A stretch of 64,000 nt of DNA from Synechococcaceae cyanobacterium (lineage in GTDB: Bacteria > Cyanobacteriota > Cyanobacteriia > PCC-6307 > Cyanobiaceae): NCBI GenBank assembly GCA_947378425.1, contig CANCJV010000009.1:27066-91065 (forward strand), read 5' to 3'. A program made the translations under genes and the position numbers. The notes under the pieces are model-generated. The model had not been told where the DNA came from. It made no database searches and saw nothing but the letters and a program-made list of their open reading frames with translations. Positions 1-8,789 of this stretch are shown here, piece by piece. How positions within the stretch are numbered: the first letter of the stretch is position 1; each line of letters opens with the position of its first letter.

Positions 1-2
1 TT

Positions 3-330
3 CTGGCTGAAGATCAGCCCAATCTGACGATCGAGCTCAGCGGGCTCAGCGTTCTGGAATGGCGCGTTGGATCGCTTCGGCGAGGAACCCAGGCCAGCCT
101 GGATCGTTTTGAGGCCTTGTTTTTTTCAGCGTGATCTCCAGTGGCTGGAGCTCCCAGCAGCGGTTGTGGAGCTGGCTACCAGCCTGCGTGAAATCCAGGG
201 CAGCGCACTCCGGAGGGGTTGCAGACCGTTTGCTGCCTGCAAATGGGCTCCCGATGCGGTGATGCTGCAGTAGCGATGTCGATTCTTGAAGCGTCGCCGA
301 CCTGGCTCTTCCCCTGATCGGCTGAAATCC
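3..330 (+). pseudogene. Decayed PIN-domain (VapC-like) toxin remnant
   Basis: Open at the left edge. One frame reads LSVLEWRVGSLRRGTQASLD up to a stop at 132-134. After a run of seven T (120-126) the homology continues in the next frame as RDLQWLELPAAVVELATSLR, then LRRGCRPFAACKW, a degraded version of the PIN-domain LRTxDAxxAA motif, then VMLQ, a stop at 271-273, and a recognisable DFL-like tail. The pattern fits the C-terminal two-thirds of a VapC-type ribonuclease toxin, broken by a homopolymer frameshift and later decay. No antitoxin partner is visible because its usual position is off the window. The family assignment is by pattern only. The next ~240 bases up to the following gene hold no ORF. 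Confidence 0.4.
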
Positions 331-573
331 TTTAGAGTGGATATGGGTTTACTCCTTGCTGATTAGCCTAATATAAGCTCTAACTAGATCGGCGCAAATG
401 ATTCCTGGGATTTGTGACAGTCCGTCGTCCGTGCCAACGCCTTGTTCCCCCTTACTCAGTGGTCACGCCTGCACCCCTGGCTGCAGCTATGGGCCAGCAC
501 GGCCTTGTTATTTCTCTAGTTGGTCCTTGAAGTGATCGGCCAGTCCGCCCTGCCCACCGCTGCGGCTGCCGCC

Positions 574-1971
574 ATGCCTCCGGACGTGCGCAACTCTAGT
601 GATCCAGATGCCTTGCCCCTGCCTTCGTTGCCGTATCCCGAACCCAGCACCTGCACGGTGGCGGTGATCGGTCTGGGATATGTCGGGTTGCCGCTGGCGG
701 TGGCCTTCGCTCGGGCGGGAACCTGCCTGCGCACCGGGCAGGCGCTGTGCCGTCGGGTGATCGGCTTCGACATCAATCAACAGCGGCTGCAGGAGCTGCG
801 CCAGGGCCTGGATCGCACCCAGGAGAGCAGCTTCGAGGAACTGCAGGCGGCGACGCTGCTGGAGTTCACTGCCGAGGTGGAGATGTTGCCCGCGGCGGAT
901 GTGTTCGTGCTCACGGTGCCCACCCCGATCGATGGTTCCAAACGGCCGGATCTGGCGCCACTGCACAAAGCCAGCGCCACGGTCGGGGCTGCCCTGCGCA
1001 AGCGGGCACAGGCGGGGGCGAGTACGCTACCGCTGGTGATCTACGAGAGCACCGTGTATCCCGGCGCCACTGAAGAGGAATGTGTGCCGATACTGGAGCG
1101 GGAATCGGGCCTGCTGTTCAACAAGGACTTCGCCGTCGGCTACAGCCCGGAGCGCATCAATCCGGGCGACAGAGAGCACACGCTTGCCACGATCGTGAAA
1201 GTCACCAGTGGCTCCATGCCTCAGGCTGCTGAATGGGTGGATGCTTTTTATGGCTCGATCATCAGGGCCGGTACTCACCAAGCCAGCAGCATCCAGGTGG
1301 CGGAAGCGGCCAAAGTGATCGAGAACACCCAGCGCGATCTGAATATTGCCCTGGTGAACGAGCTGGCCATCATCTTTCGCCATATGGGTATCGACACCCT
1401 GGATGTGTTGGCGGCGGCGGGTACCAAGTGGAACTTCCTGCCGTTCCGGCCGGGGCTGGTGGGCGGTCACTGCATCGGGGTGGATCCCTATTACCTCACC
1501 TACAAGGCCGAGAAGTTGGGGTATTACCCGCAGGTGGTGCTGGCAGGGCGTCGCATCAACGACGGTATGGGCCGTTGGGTGGTGGAGCAGCTGGTGCTTG
1601 AAATGGCTCGTCGCGGCATGGTGATCGCCGGTGCCCGGGTACTGGTGCTGGGTCTGAGCTTCAAGGAGAACTGTCCAGATCTGCGCAACACCCGCGTGGT
1701 GGGTCTCGTTGAAGCACTGCAGCGTTACGGGATGGAGCCGGTCTTGGTGGATCCCTGGGTGGATCCGCAGGACGCACAGCGTGAGTACGGCCTCACGCTG
1801 CATGCGGAGTTGCCCAGCCAAGGTCACTACAGTGCCGTGGTGGCCGCAGTGGCTCACCGTCAGTTCTGCGCCTGGAGTGAGCAGCAATGGAGTGAGGTTA
1901 TCCAGGCCAATGGACCGGTGCTGGATCTGAAAGGAATCGTGCCAAGAACCCTGGCTCCCATCCGTTTGTGA
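574..1971 (+). CDS. tviB: Nucleotide-sugar dehydrogenase, TviB/VipA (UDP-GlcNAc/GalNAc-type) family
   Basis: NAD-dependent oxidation of a UDP-hexosamine or related nucleotide sugar to the uronic acid, feeding surface polysaccharide synthesis in the cytoplasm. The 465-residue protein has the Rossmann motif GLGYVGLP at about residues 33-40, the TVPTPID segment, YESTVYPGATEEE, the SPERINPGD loop typical of the TviB/VipA subgroup, and the catalytic Cys300 in GGHCIGVDPYY, followed by SFKENCPDLRNT. The ATG at 574 is preferred to the in-frame TTG at 520, because the extra 18 residues are Ala-rich and not conserved. The stop overlaps the GTG of the next gene by four bases, so the two are probably cotranscribed. 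Exact sugar specificity cannot be read from the sequence. Confidence 0.9.
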   Translation: MPPDVRNSSDPDALPLPSLPYPEPSTCTVAVIGLGYVGLPLAVAFARAGTCLRTGQALCRRVIGFDINQQRLQELRQGLDRTQESSFEELQAATLLEFTAEVEMLPAADVFVLTVPTPIDGSKRPDLAPLHKASATVGAALRKRAQAGASTLPLVIYESTVYPGATEEECVPILERESGLLFNKDFAVGYSPERINPGDREHTLATIVKVTSGSMPQAAEWVDAFYGSIIRAGTHQASSIQVAEAAKVIENTQRDLNIALVNELAIIFRHMGIDTLDVLAAAGTKWNFLPFRPGLVGGHCIGVDPYYLTYKAEKLGYYPQVVLAGRRINDGMGRWVVEQLVLEMARRGMVIAGARVLVLGLSFKENCPDLRNTRVVGLVEALQRYGMEPVLVDPWVDPQDAQREYGLTLHAELPSQGHYSAVVAAVAHRQFCAWSEQQWSEVIQANGPVLDLKGIVPRTLAPIRL

Positions 1972-2996
1972 TTGGACATCCGCCCATGCTCCGCAGTGTG
2001 ATCACCACGATTCAGGAACCCACCGAGGCGGTGAAAACGCTGGCGACGGCCCTCGGGCACGCTCCGGATTCACTGATTGTGGTGGGAGATCGTAAAGGAC
2101 CGGCTCATTTCGAGCTGGAGGGCTGTCAGTTTTTTGACTTAGAGCAACAACGCCAACTGCCGTTTGCCTTGGCGCAGCTTCTGCCCGAAGGCCATTACGC
2201 CCGTAAGAACCTGGGCTATCTGCAGGCAATGCGCCAGGGTGCCAGCTGTGTGTATGAAACTGACGATGACAATGCACCGTTGCAGAGCTGGAAGCCTCGC
2301 TCCCTCCAGGTGCGGGCCATCACTACACAGCAACTGGGCTGGGTGAATGCCTACGCCTGGTTCACAGACCAGCAGATCTGGCCTAGGGGCTTGCCGCTGG
2401 ATGCGATCCGGACGGTAGGTAGAGACCAATCATCTGATCTGTCGACACCGCAGCTGTACCTAGCCCCGATTCAACAGGGGCTGGCGAATCTGTCGCCCGA
2501 TGTGGATGCGGTCTGGCGCCTGGTGTTGGATCGTCCTTTCCACTTCGACGATGCAGAGAGCCTTTATCTCCCACCTGGTGCGTGGTGCCCGTTCAACAGC
2601 CAGAGCACCTGGTGGTGGCCGGAAGCCTATCCGCTGCTGTATCTGCCCAGTCACTGCTCTTTCCGGATGACCGATATCTGGCGCAGCTTCATCGCCCAGC
2701 GCTGCCTTTGGGAGCTGGGCCACGGGCTGGTGTTCCATGCACCAGAGGTGATCCAGGAGCGTAATGAGCATGATCTGATGCAGGATTTCGAGGCCGAGAT
2801 TCCCGGTTATCAGCACAACCGCAGGCTGGTGCAGGTGCTGGAGGATCTTGAGTTGCAACCGGGACAAGCGCATGTGGGAGCCAACTTGCAACGCTGCTAT
2901 GAGGCGCTGGTGGCGCTTGGTCTGTTCCCTGAGAAGGAACTGCCGCTGGTGAAGACCTGGCTGATTGATGTGATCACCGTAATCAAAGCTCAGTAA
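1968..2996 (+). CDS. STELLO-like (DUF288) putative glycosyltransferase
   Basis: A 342-residue protein with motifs known from STELLO/DUF288 glycosyltransferases: VVGDRKGP near residue 40, FFDLEQQ, and YARKNLGYLQAM followed by CVYETDDDNAP near residues 75-100, where the acidic cluster would bind a metal-nucleotide sugar. STELLO proteins were first described for plant Golgi function, and bacterial members sit in surface-glycan loci; the substrate here is unknown. The GTG start overlaps the dehydrogenase stop by four bases; an ATG at 1986 is an alternative. No signal peptide or membrane segment is seen, so it is probably cytosolic or peripheral. The family call is by motif pattern, not by search. 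Confidence 0.7.
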   Translation: MIGHPPMLRSVITTIQEPTEAVKTLATALGHAPDSLIVVGDRKGPAHFELEGCQFFDLEQQRQLPFALAQLLPEGHYARKNLGYLQAMRQGASCVYETDDDNAPLQSWKPRSLQVRAITTQQLGWVNAYAWFTDQQIWPRGLPLDAIRTVGRDQSSDLSTPQLYLAPIQQGLANLSPDVDAVWRLVLDRPFHFDDAESLYLPPGAWCPFNSQSTWWWPEAYPLLYLPSHCSFRMTDIWRSFIAQRCLWELGHGLVFHAPEVIQERNEHDLMQDFEAEIPGYQHNRRLVQVLEDLELQPGQAHVGANLQRCYEALVALGLFPEKELPLVKTWLIDVITVIKAQ

Positions 2997-3028
2997 TTTC
3001 TAAGTTCAGTTTTAACTTTAACTTTGGC

Positions 3029-3925
3029 TTGAGTCCTGTGATCGCTTTCCCTCCTTCCCTTTGTAGACTTGCATGGTTCTATCCATTTTACAAGGGCAGG
3101 GGTAGGCTCGCTTTGATGAGGGCAAATCAAGAGTCGTCAAACAAATTAATGCCTGCCAGGCTACGGTCCGGCCCGGAAATATTTGTTTATGACAGCGACT
3201 ATGTTAGTCAAATGGTTTTGCTATTTGGCGATCTTGATCCTACGGTATCCGCATTCATATTAAAAAATATTTCCGATGGAGATGCGATCGTAGATGTTGG
3301 CGCAAATCTTGGAGTTATCTCTTTGCAAGCTGCAAAAAAAGTTGGACCCAGTGGAAAGGTATTTGCTATTGAACCAAGTGCAATATGTTCCAAGGCTTTG
3401 TCGCTGTCTAAAAGTAAAAACAAGTTCCAAAATCTAAAAATTATAGAATGCGCATTATCAAACTTTGTTGGAAAAGCCAATATTATTGTGCCAGTGAAAA
3501 GCTACGGCCAATCAAGGCTATCAGCCGAAGCGGTTGACATGAGTCATGAATGCCAGGTCTCAATGCTTGATGTTATAGAAAAAGATCTAAATCTTAAACG
3601 TATACGAGTCTTGAAAATCGATGTTGAAGGGCATGAATATGAGGTCCTTCTTGGGGGTGAATGTTTATTGCGCTCCGGAAGAGTGGACATCATTGTTTTT
3701 GAATCGCACCAAAGGGAATGCAGCTTTGGCAGCAGACGTGAGGTTTCTCTTTTGGCTGCGCATGGCTATACCATATACGAAATAAGAAAAGGATCAATGC
3801 TTTCGTTGACATTAGCTAAAACGGGCGAAAGTTATATTCCAAGTGGCTCTGAATTTGCAGCGATACGTAATAAAATGAGTGTAGATGTGAAGACTGGTTT
3901 CGTGATTGAGGGTACTGATGAGTGA
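3029..3925 (+). CDS. FkbM-family SAM-dependent methyltransferase
   Basis: A protein of up to 298 residues, probably methylating a sugar hydroxyl during glycan assembly. SAM-binding motif I is IVDVGANLGVISL, followed by VFAIEPS at the end of the second strand and, near the C-terminal third, VLKIDVEGHEYEVLLGG, which is diagnostic of FkbM enzymes. The start is uncertain: TTG 3029, GTG 3038 and ATG 3116 are all in frame. The gene is clearly more AT-rich than the flanking island (AAA/ATA/AAT codons are frequent), as is the next gene, which suggests the pair was acquired together. It overlaps the following gene by eight bases. Confidence 0.85.
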   Translation: MSPVIAFPPSLCRLAWFYPFYKGRGRLALMRANQESSNKLMPARLRSGPEIFVYDSDYVSQMVLLFGDLDPTVSAFILKNISDGDAIVDVGANLGVISLQAAKKVGPSGKVFAIEPSAICSKALSLSKSKNKFQNLKIIECALSNFVGKANIIVPVKSYGQSRLSAEAVDMSHECQVSMLDVIEKDLNLKRIRVLKIDVEGHEYEVLLGGECLLRSGRVDIIVFESHQRECSFGSRREVSLLAAHGYTIYEIRKGSMLSLTLAKTGESYIPSGSEFAAIRNKMSVDVKTGFVIEGTDE

Positions 3926-4763
3926 CAGTCTAATTTGTGATGTTGCTCGTAATATCATTATAATTGCCCATAAAGAAGATACAAAGCAGCTTGAATCGGC
4001 ATTTATCGACGAAGGCCTAGTGCCTAATGTTTTGCGCCGCTCATACACTGACAATGAAATGGCATATTCACAGTCAATCCGTGTCTTGCTTAGCCACCTT
4101 GAGGCTTGGAAATTATGTATTGCCAGCCAGTCTTCTGCAATCATTTGTGAGGCCGATTTTGTGCCATGCAGAGGGTTTGGAAGGTTTCCAGCGCCATTGC
4201 CATGGACTGAACTGAGCACCAATAATGGTTTGGCTTGGCTTTATGCTTGTGGACCATCTATCTATCATATTGAGCAAATAAAATCTTTTTGTTATGCTCG
4301 TGGCCATTGTGCCGCACCCGTAGCAATATTATTGACCCCAGGTGTTGCTCAAAAGCTTTGCGAGTTCGGCGTCAAGGAGCTGGAGAGCTCTGATCCATTT
4401 TTATACAGTACTTGGGATACTAGAATTACGAGCTATCTCAAAGATGAGAATGTCAAAAGTTTTATCTCCCAAAGGAATTTCGGCGAGCATGGTGGCATAC
4501 CTAATTCAGAGCATCGAGTGTATGGAGGACTGCCCGCGGCACACAGGGCAGACTCTTTGATGGGCAGATTGCATTTTCTTCCGCTTTACGCCCGAGGTTC
4601 AAAAACAACATTCCTTGCGGTTAGATTCAAGGCCAAACTCTATGGATTAGTAAGAATTTTTTCGTTCCGGCTTGTCAGGCTGCAAACACTTCTTTCAAAA
4701 GATTATCGGGAGCTGTTGGCAATGTTGCACTTTGCTTTTGCCAGGATTTTCTGTTGGTACTGA
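3918..4763 (+). CDS. GT25-like (LPS-biosynthesis type) glycosyltransferase
   Basis: A 281-residue protein. The arrangement SQSIRVLLSHLEAWKLC followed by AIICEADFVP resembles GT25 enzymes, where an SH..W helix precedes a short acidic strand, and the C-terminal part has NFGEHGGIPNSEH. GT25 members transfer hexoses, often galactose, to surface glycans; the acceptor is unknown. The ATG at 3918 overlaps the upstream stop (ATGAGTGA), indicating coupling with the methyltransferase. Base composition is AT-rich like that gene. A basic, hydrophobic C-terminus (about the last 60 residues) could associate with the membrane. The family call is moderate, because the catalytic acidic motif is not the canonical EDD. 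Confidence 0.6.
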   Translation: MSDSLICDVARNIIIIAHKEDTKQLESAFIDEGLVPNVLRRSYTDNEMAYSQSIRVLLSHLEAWKLCIASQSSAIICEADFVPCRGFGRFPAPLPWTELSTNNGLAWLYACGPSIYHIEQIKSFCYARGHCAAPVAILLTPGVAQKLCEFGVKELESSDPFLYSTWDTRITSYLKDENVKSFISQRNFGEHGGIPNSEHRVYGGLPAAHRADSLMGRLHFLPLYARGSKTTFLAVRFKAKLYGLVRIFSFRLVRLQTLLSKDYRELLAMLHFAFARIFCWY

Positions 4764-5161
4764 GTCAATGGAACGATTTGCCAGCGAAGTCGATGCACTG
4801 ACGTAGCTCATCACCTATCCACTGCTCTGTCTATCCGGCATTCGCAGCTTTTTGATTCCACATACCTGTTTTGACTTGAACAATTTACAATACCTATAGA
4901 CGTTGGTGTCCGCGTTGGCGTTACATGGCCAGAAAAGCTGCTGATGAGAGCTGTCAACAAGGCTCCATTCTTGACTTAGATCAGACTGTCGGCTTTGGCG
5001 CAGTCTTGGGTTGCTGTTGGTGCCCGATCCAGTGCTGGTCCATGCCTCAATCATTAGGACTTCACAAATTCTGTCAACGGTCATGATTCTGGGATCTCAC
5101 ATTCTGTTATCCCCCAGTTCAGGAGCCTCGGGCGAAGGTCGATGCTGTTTGCGATCAGTGA
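4764..5161. other. Intergenic stretch with no supportable gene
   Basis: About 400 bases between the AT-rich pair and the ABC exporter. The only longer ORF (minus strand, 89 codons) has no recognisable motif and an amino-acid composition expected of chance translation. I see no tRNA, no clear terminator and no repeat. Confidence 0.5.
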
Positions 5162-7144
5162 TTGCCAAGGCCTGAGACCTCATTTCCTGTCCCTACCCTG
5201 ACCCCTCACCCTTTGCGCGTGTCTCTCCCCCAGTTCCTAGGACCCAATCTGGTGCGAGCGGCGCTGCAGCCACTGCTGGCGCCGCTGCTTGATCATTCCC
5301 CGGCAGCGGTGCTGATCCGCCAATCGGCCCGTCGGCAATGGCGGCTGCTGTTCATCACCTTCGGCACTGGTCTGCTTGGATCGCTGAGTGAGGGGGCCAC
5401 CCTGGGGGTGATCTTCCTAGCGGTGGGGCTGATGACGAGCCACTCCATCGCCGCCCTGGCCCAATTGCCGGTCCTGAAGGGATTGCCCTGGCTGAACCAG
5501 GTGCTGGATAGTTTTTCTAACTCACAGCCCCAGGTGCTGTTCCTGCTGCTCTTGTTGGTGGCTGTGGGGTTGCAGCTGTTGATGAGCCTATGCAACTACA
5601 TTAACAAGGTTGCCAGCGAATTCTTCGGGGCGAGGCTTTACCGCGAGATCACCGATCTGATCAATCGGCGTATCCTCAGCTTCACCTATGCCTGCGCCAG
5701 CAGGTATCGCGTCGGTGATCTGCTGGACTATGCTGGTTCAGGCGGGGCGACAGTACAGAATCAGATCAACCTGGCCAACAGCCTGGTGATGACGCTGCTG
5801 CAGCTCCTCATTTATCTGGCGATCCTGATCTCGATCTCTCCCTGGCTGCTGCTGGTTGGGGTGATCCTGGCGCTCTCTCTCTGGCTGTTGCAGCGCAAGT
5901 TGTTGCCTCGCATCCGCGAGAATGCCCAGCAGGGTCAGGATGTCTCCGTCGAGCTGGGCAGTCGCATCACCGAGAACATTCAGGGGCTGCGGTTGCTTCA
6001 CAGCAGCGGTGGTTTGCAGGAGGCCGCCGCAGGGTTCGAGAGGCTGCTGGCAGCAAGTGAGCACACCAGGCGACGCCGAGCCAGGCTCACGTCCGTGGTC
6101 GACCCCTTTTCGGCATTTCTGCCGATCTTGGCCATCGCGATCATTGCTGGGGTAAGTGTGGTGGTGTTCGCCAACCGCACCAGCGGTGTGCTTCCTAGCC
6201 TGGTCACCTTCGTGTTGGCCTTGCAGCGTCTGAATGTTCGACTGGGCATCCTGGCCGGACTGGCTTCCCAGTACGCGAACAACTCAGCAGCCCTGAAGCG
6301 GTTGAATCAGATCCTCGAGCAGAGTGACAAGAAGTTCATTCGCAGCGGTGGCATCCCGTTTGAGCGCTTGCAGCAGGGGGTCCGCTTTGAGGCGGTGAGC
6401 CTCCGCTATGCCCCGACTCTGCCGTTGGCCCTGGATAACATCGATCTGGAGATTCCTGTGGGATCTACTGTGGCTCTGGTGGGCGCCAGCGGCGCTGGCA
6501 AGAGCTCAATCGCCGATCTGCTGGTGGGTTTGTACGACCCCAGCGTGGGAAAGATCCTGGTGGATGGGATCGATCTGCAGCAGCTGGAGCTGGCTAGCTG
6601 GCAGCAGCGGCTGGGAGTGGTGAGCCAGGATACATTTATGTTCAATGCATCCATTGCCCAAAATATCGCCTACGGCCTACTCCATGCCCCTGCCAGTGCG
6701 GTCAGGGCAGCGGCCGAGATGGCCCAGGCCCATGGCTTCATTGAGGCGCTGCCGCAGGGTTACGACACCATGGTGGGTGAACGAGGCTACCGGCTCAGCG
6801 GGGGGCAGCGCCAGCGCTTGTCACTGGCACGGGCGATTTTACGAAAACCAGAACTACTAGTTCTAGATGAAGCCACCAGTGCTTTGGACACCGAAAGCGA
6901 GAGGCTGGTTCAGGAAGCGTTGGAACGTTTTGGACGCGGACATACGGTGTTGGTGATTGCCCATCGCCTCAGTACCATTGTGAATGCTGATCAGATCCTG
7001 GTGATGCGGAATGGGCTGATCATTGAGCGCGGTAGCCATTTGGATTTGCTCGCCCAGGACGGAACCTATGCCAGAGCTTGGTCCCAGCAAGCCGGAGCAA
7101 TAGGCGCAATCTCGGCAGTTGTTCCGGAGACTCCGAACAGATGA
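5162..7144 (+). CDS. ABC transporter, fused permease and ATPase (PglK/MsbA-type lipid-linked glycan flippase candidate)
   Basis: A half-transporter of up to 660 residues. The N-terminal half has about six membrane segments (roughly residues 65-340). The ATPase domain has Walker A GASGAGKSS at about 441-449, Q-loop VSQDTF, signature LSGGQRQRLSLARA, Walker B LLVLDEATSALD and the switch histidine in IAHRLSTI. It would act as a homodimer. Among glycosyltransferases and with no Wzx in view, flipping a lipid-linked oligosaccharide is the likely role (inference; lipid A or peptide export are alternatives). TTG 5162 and GTG 5219 are both possible starts; residues before 5219 are Pro/Thr-rich and look non-essential. 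Confidence 0.85.
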   Translation: MPRPETSFPVPTLTPHPLRVSLPQFLGPNLVRAALQPLLAPLLDHSPAAVLIRQSARRQWRLLFITFGTGLLGSLSEGATLGVIFLAVGLMTSHSIAALAQLPVLKGLPWLNQVLDSFSNSQPQVLFLLLLLVAVGLQLLMSLCNYINKVASEFFGARLYREITDLINRRILSFTYACASRYRVGDLLDYAGSGGATVQNQINLANSLVMTLLQLLIYLAILISISPWLLLVGVILALSLWLLQRKLLPRIRENAQQGQDVSVELGSRITENIQGLRLLHSSGGLQEAAAGFERLLAASEHTRRRRARLTSVVDPFSAFLPILAIAIIAGVSVVVFANRTSGVLPSLVTFVLALQRLNVRLGILAGLASQYANNSAALKRLNQILEQSDKKFIRSGGIPFERLQQGVRFEAVSLRYAPTLPLALDNIDLEIPVGSTVALVGASGAGKSSIADLLVGLYDPSVGKILVDGIDLQQLELASWQQRLGVVSQDTFMFNASIAQNIAYGLLHAPASAVRAAAEMAQAHGFIEALPQGYDTMVGERGYRLSGGQRQRLSLARAILRKPELLVLDEATSALDTESERLVQEALERFGRGHTVLVIAHRLSTIVNADQILVMRNGLIIERGSHLDLLAQDGTYARAWSQQAGAIGAISAVVPETPNR

Positions 7145-7199
7145 TATTTCTCGATCGTCAGCTAGGTCGTTGTAATGTTGCTGCCCCGCTGAACTGTCG

Positions 7200-7960
7200 A
7201 TGACAGGGTACGACCAGTTCCCCATCAGGATCACCGCCATCATGCCTGGCTTCAACGCCCAGTCGTTTCTGGAGCGCGATGTTGCCTCGTTGCTGGCCAC
7301 CGTCTATCCGCACCTGGGAGGGCTGATTATCGAAGACGGCTCCACCGACGGAGGACCACCTTTGGTTCAACGTTACAGGCCCGGTACCCGGCGCAGATCA
7401 ATGTCTTGCAAAACAACGGGCGGCGGCAACTGGGGCGTTTCGGCTTGCCGCAATCTTTCGATCGCGAAGGCTGCTTGTGGCTATCCGATGTGCTTCCCTG
7501 ATGGTGACGATCGCGTGCTATCCCAGCCCTTCGATTGGGCGGTGTAGATCCTGCAGAGTCGGCCGGAAGTGCACGGCATTGACGACAGTAGCTTGATTGG
7601 CTTTAAGAGCCAGTCGCTTGTAGCTGTCTCAGCGGCGCCGGCGACTGTGAGATCTTCGGCCTGCGTACTTCCCACTTAGGGGAGGACCTGCCGCGCCGGC
7701 TGCTTTGCGGTTACCCGGAGGCTCTGAAAACTTCCTGTACAGTAATAGCCTATTCGACAGCATTGATGTCTTCAATGCGACTCTGCGCATCGCCGAAGAC
7801 TGTCACCTGTGTTTGCGCACCTCCGTACAAGGCTAATTTGTACCCGCTGATCTGAGCCGACCTGTGGTTGTCTACGTACGCCATGCTGCCAACAGCTTCC
7901 ACTACCGCATCAAAACCTACTGAACATGGTGCGGGCGATGATCCGAGCGTGACCCATCCC
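7200..7960 (+). pseudogene. Decayed GT2 glycosyltransferase
   Basis: The start is recognisable: ITAIMPGFNAQSFLERDV, then LIIEDGSTDGG, which is the GT2 nucleotide-binding strand. After a frame disturbance near 7380-7410 comes GVSACRNLSIAKA and CFPDGDD, the usual donor-site DxD, then a stop at 7545-7547. Fragments of the acceptor half can still be read in shifting frames further on (DVFNATLRIAEDC, then PVVVYVRHAANSFHY near 7860-7920), matching the GT2 C-terminal pattern of an RxAEDxxLWLR helix and a YRxHxxN strand. Multiple stops and frameshifts show that it is not functional. Confidence 0.7.
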
Positions 7961-8789
7961 GCCCAAGTCAGTAACGGCGATGATGCGGAAGGCGCATCTG
8001 GACGGGGTAACGACTTGACATATTCGTAGCATTCTTTGTCCCTTGCGGGAAGGACATTGGCAACGACACTGCCGTACGATTGATCTTGATTCAGGAGTAT
8101 CCAGAGGACGAGAACCTCACAGTTTGCCTGCGGTCGGAGGCTATGCTTAATCCATCTTCCGTGTGCTTTTAACGTGCTGAAGGTACCAATCGGGCGATGC
8201 TGGGGATGATAGTTGGATCGTCTCTTGGTTGATGGCGAGTGATGCGCTCCATCTTGGTGTGCTCTTCGCTGCCCGCTTCGACTAATGTCCGACAACGGGA
8301 GCTCTCTGAGGTCGAGTTCGGTTTATTATGCAGCAAGCTGTTCGTTTTGTAGACTTACGCAACAGCTCTATGATATAAGCACACCTCCTGATACTTTGCG
8401 TGCTCCGGCCTCAGCGAACGTTCAGTGCACTTTTGAGTTCCGATCAACTTACTGGCTCGCCCAAGCTTCAGTATTTTGCTGTCGCTCGATTAGCCTGCGG
8501 GTGGGTATGCTGTATCCAGCCTTGACTCTGACTCAGGAGTACGACATGTAGTGCCACATAACCATTGACACCCAGTCACTTCTGTCGCAATGGTAAGGTC
8601 AGCTGTACAAGTGGATGTTGCCTGCCATACGCATTCGAGCGTTGTCGACTTCATCGGCGGATGGCTGTCAATCAATGTTGAGATGCGTGATGTTGCGTAG
8701 TTTAGGACTTTTGCAAAAAAGATGATTGCCTTGCTTTCAGGGAAATTTAGACTCGCCGAAGTAAGCGAGCAGCCGATGCGTTCACAGGA
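7961..8789. other. Gene-free decayed stretch
   Basis: About 830 bases without an intact ORF. Short open frames on both strands carry no recognisable motif. The position, directly after a GT2 remnant inside a glycosyltransferase run, suggests debris of one or more former island genes, but I cannot identify them. No tRNA or insertion-sequence ends are seen. Confidence 0.45.

Noticed and set aside
4815..5084. Minus-strand ORF of 89 codons in the gap before the ABC gene
   Set aside because: No motif and no plausible coding composition. Considered as a transposase remnant, but no supporting DDE or end repeats.
8564..8760. Possible methyltransferase remnant (a plus-strand piece reading VDVACHTHSSVVDFIGGWL)
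   Set aside because: It faintly recalls the start of a class I methyltransferase, but no SAM motif follows and the frame closes quickly. Not strong enough for a pseudogene call.
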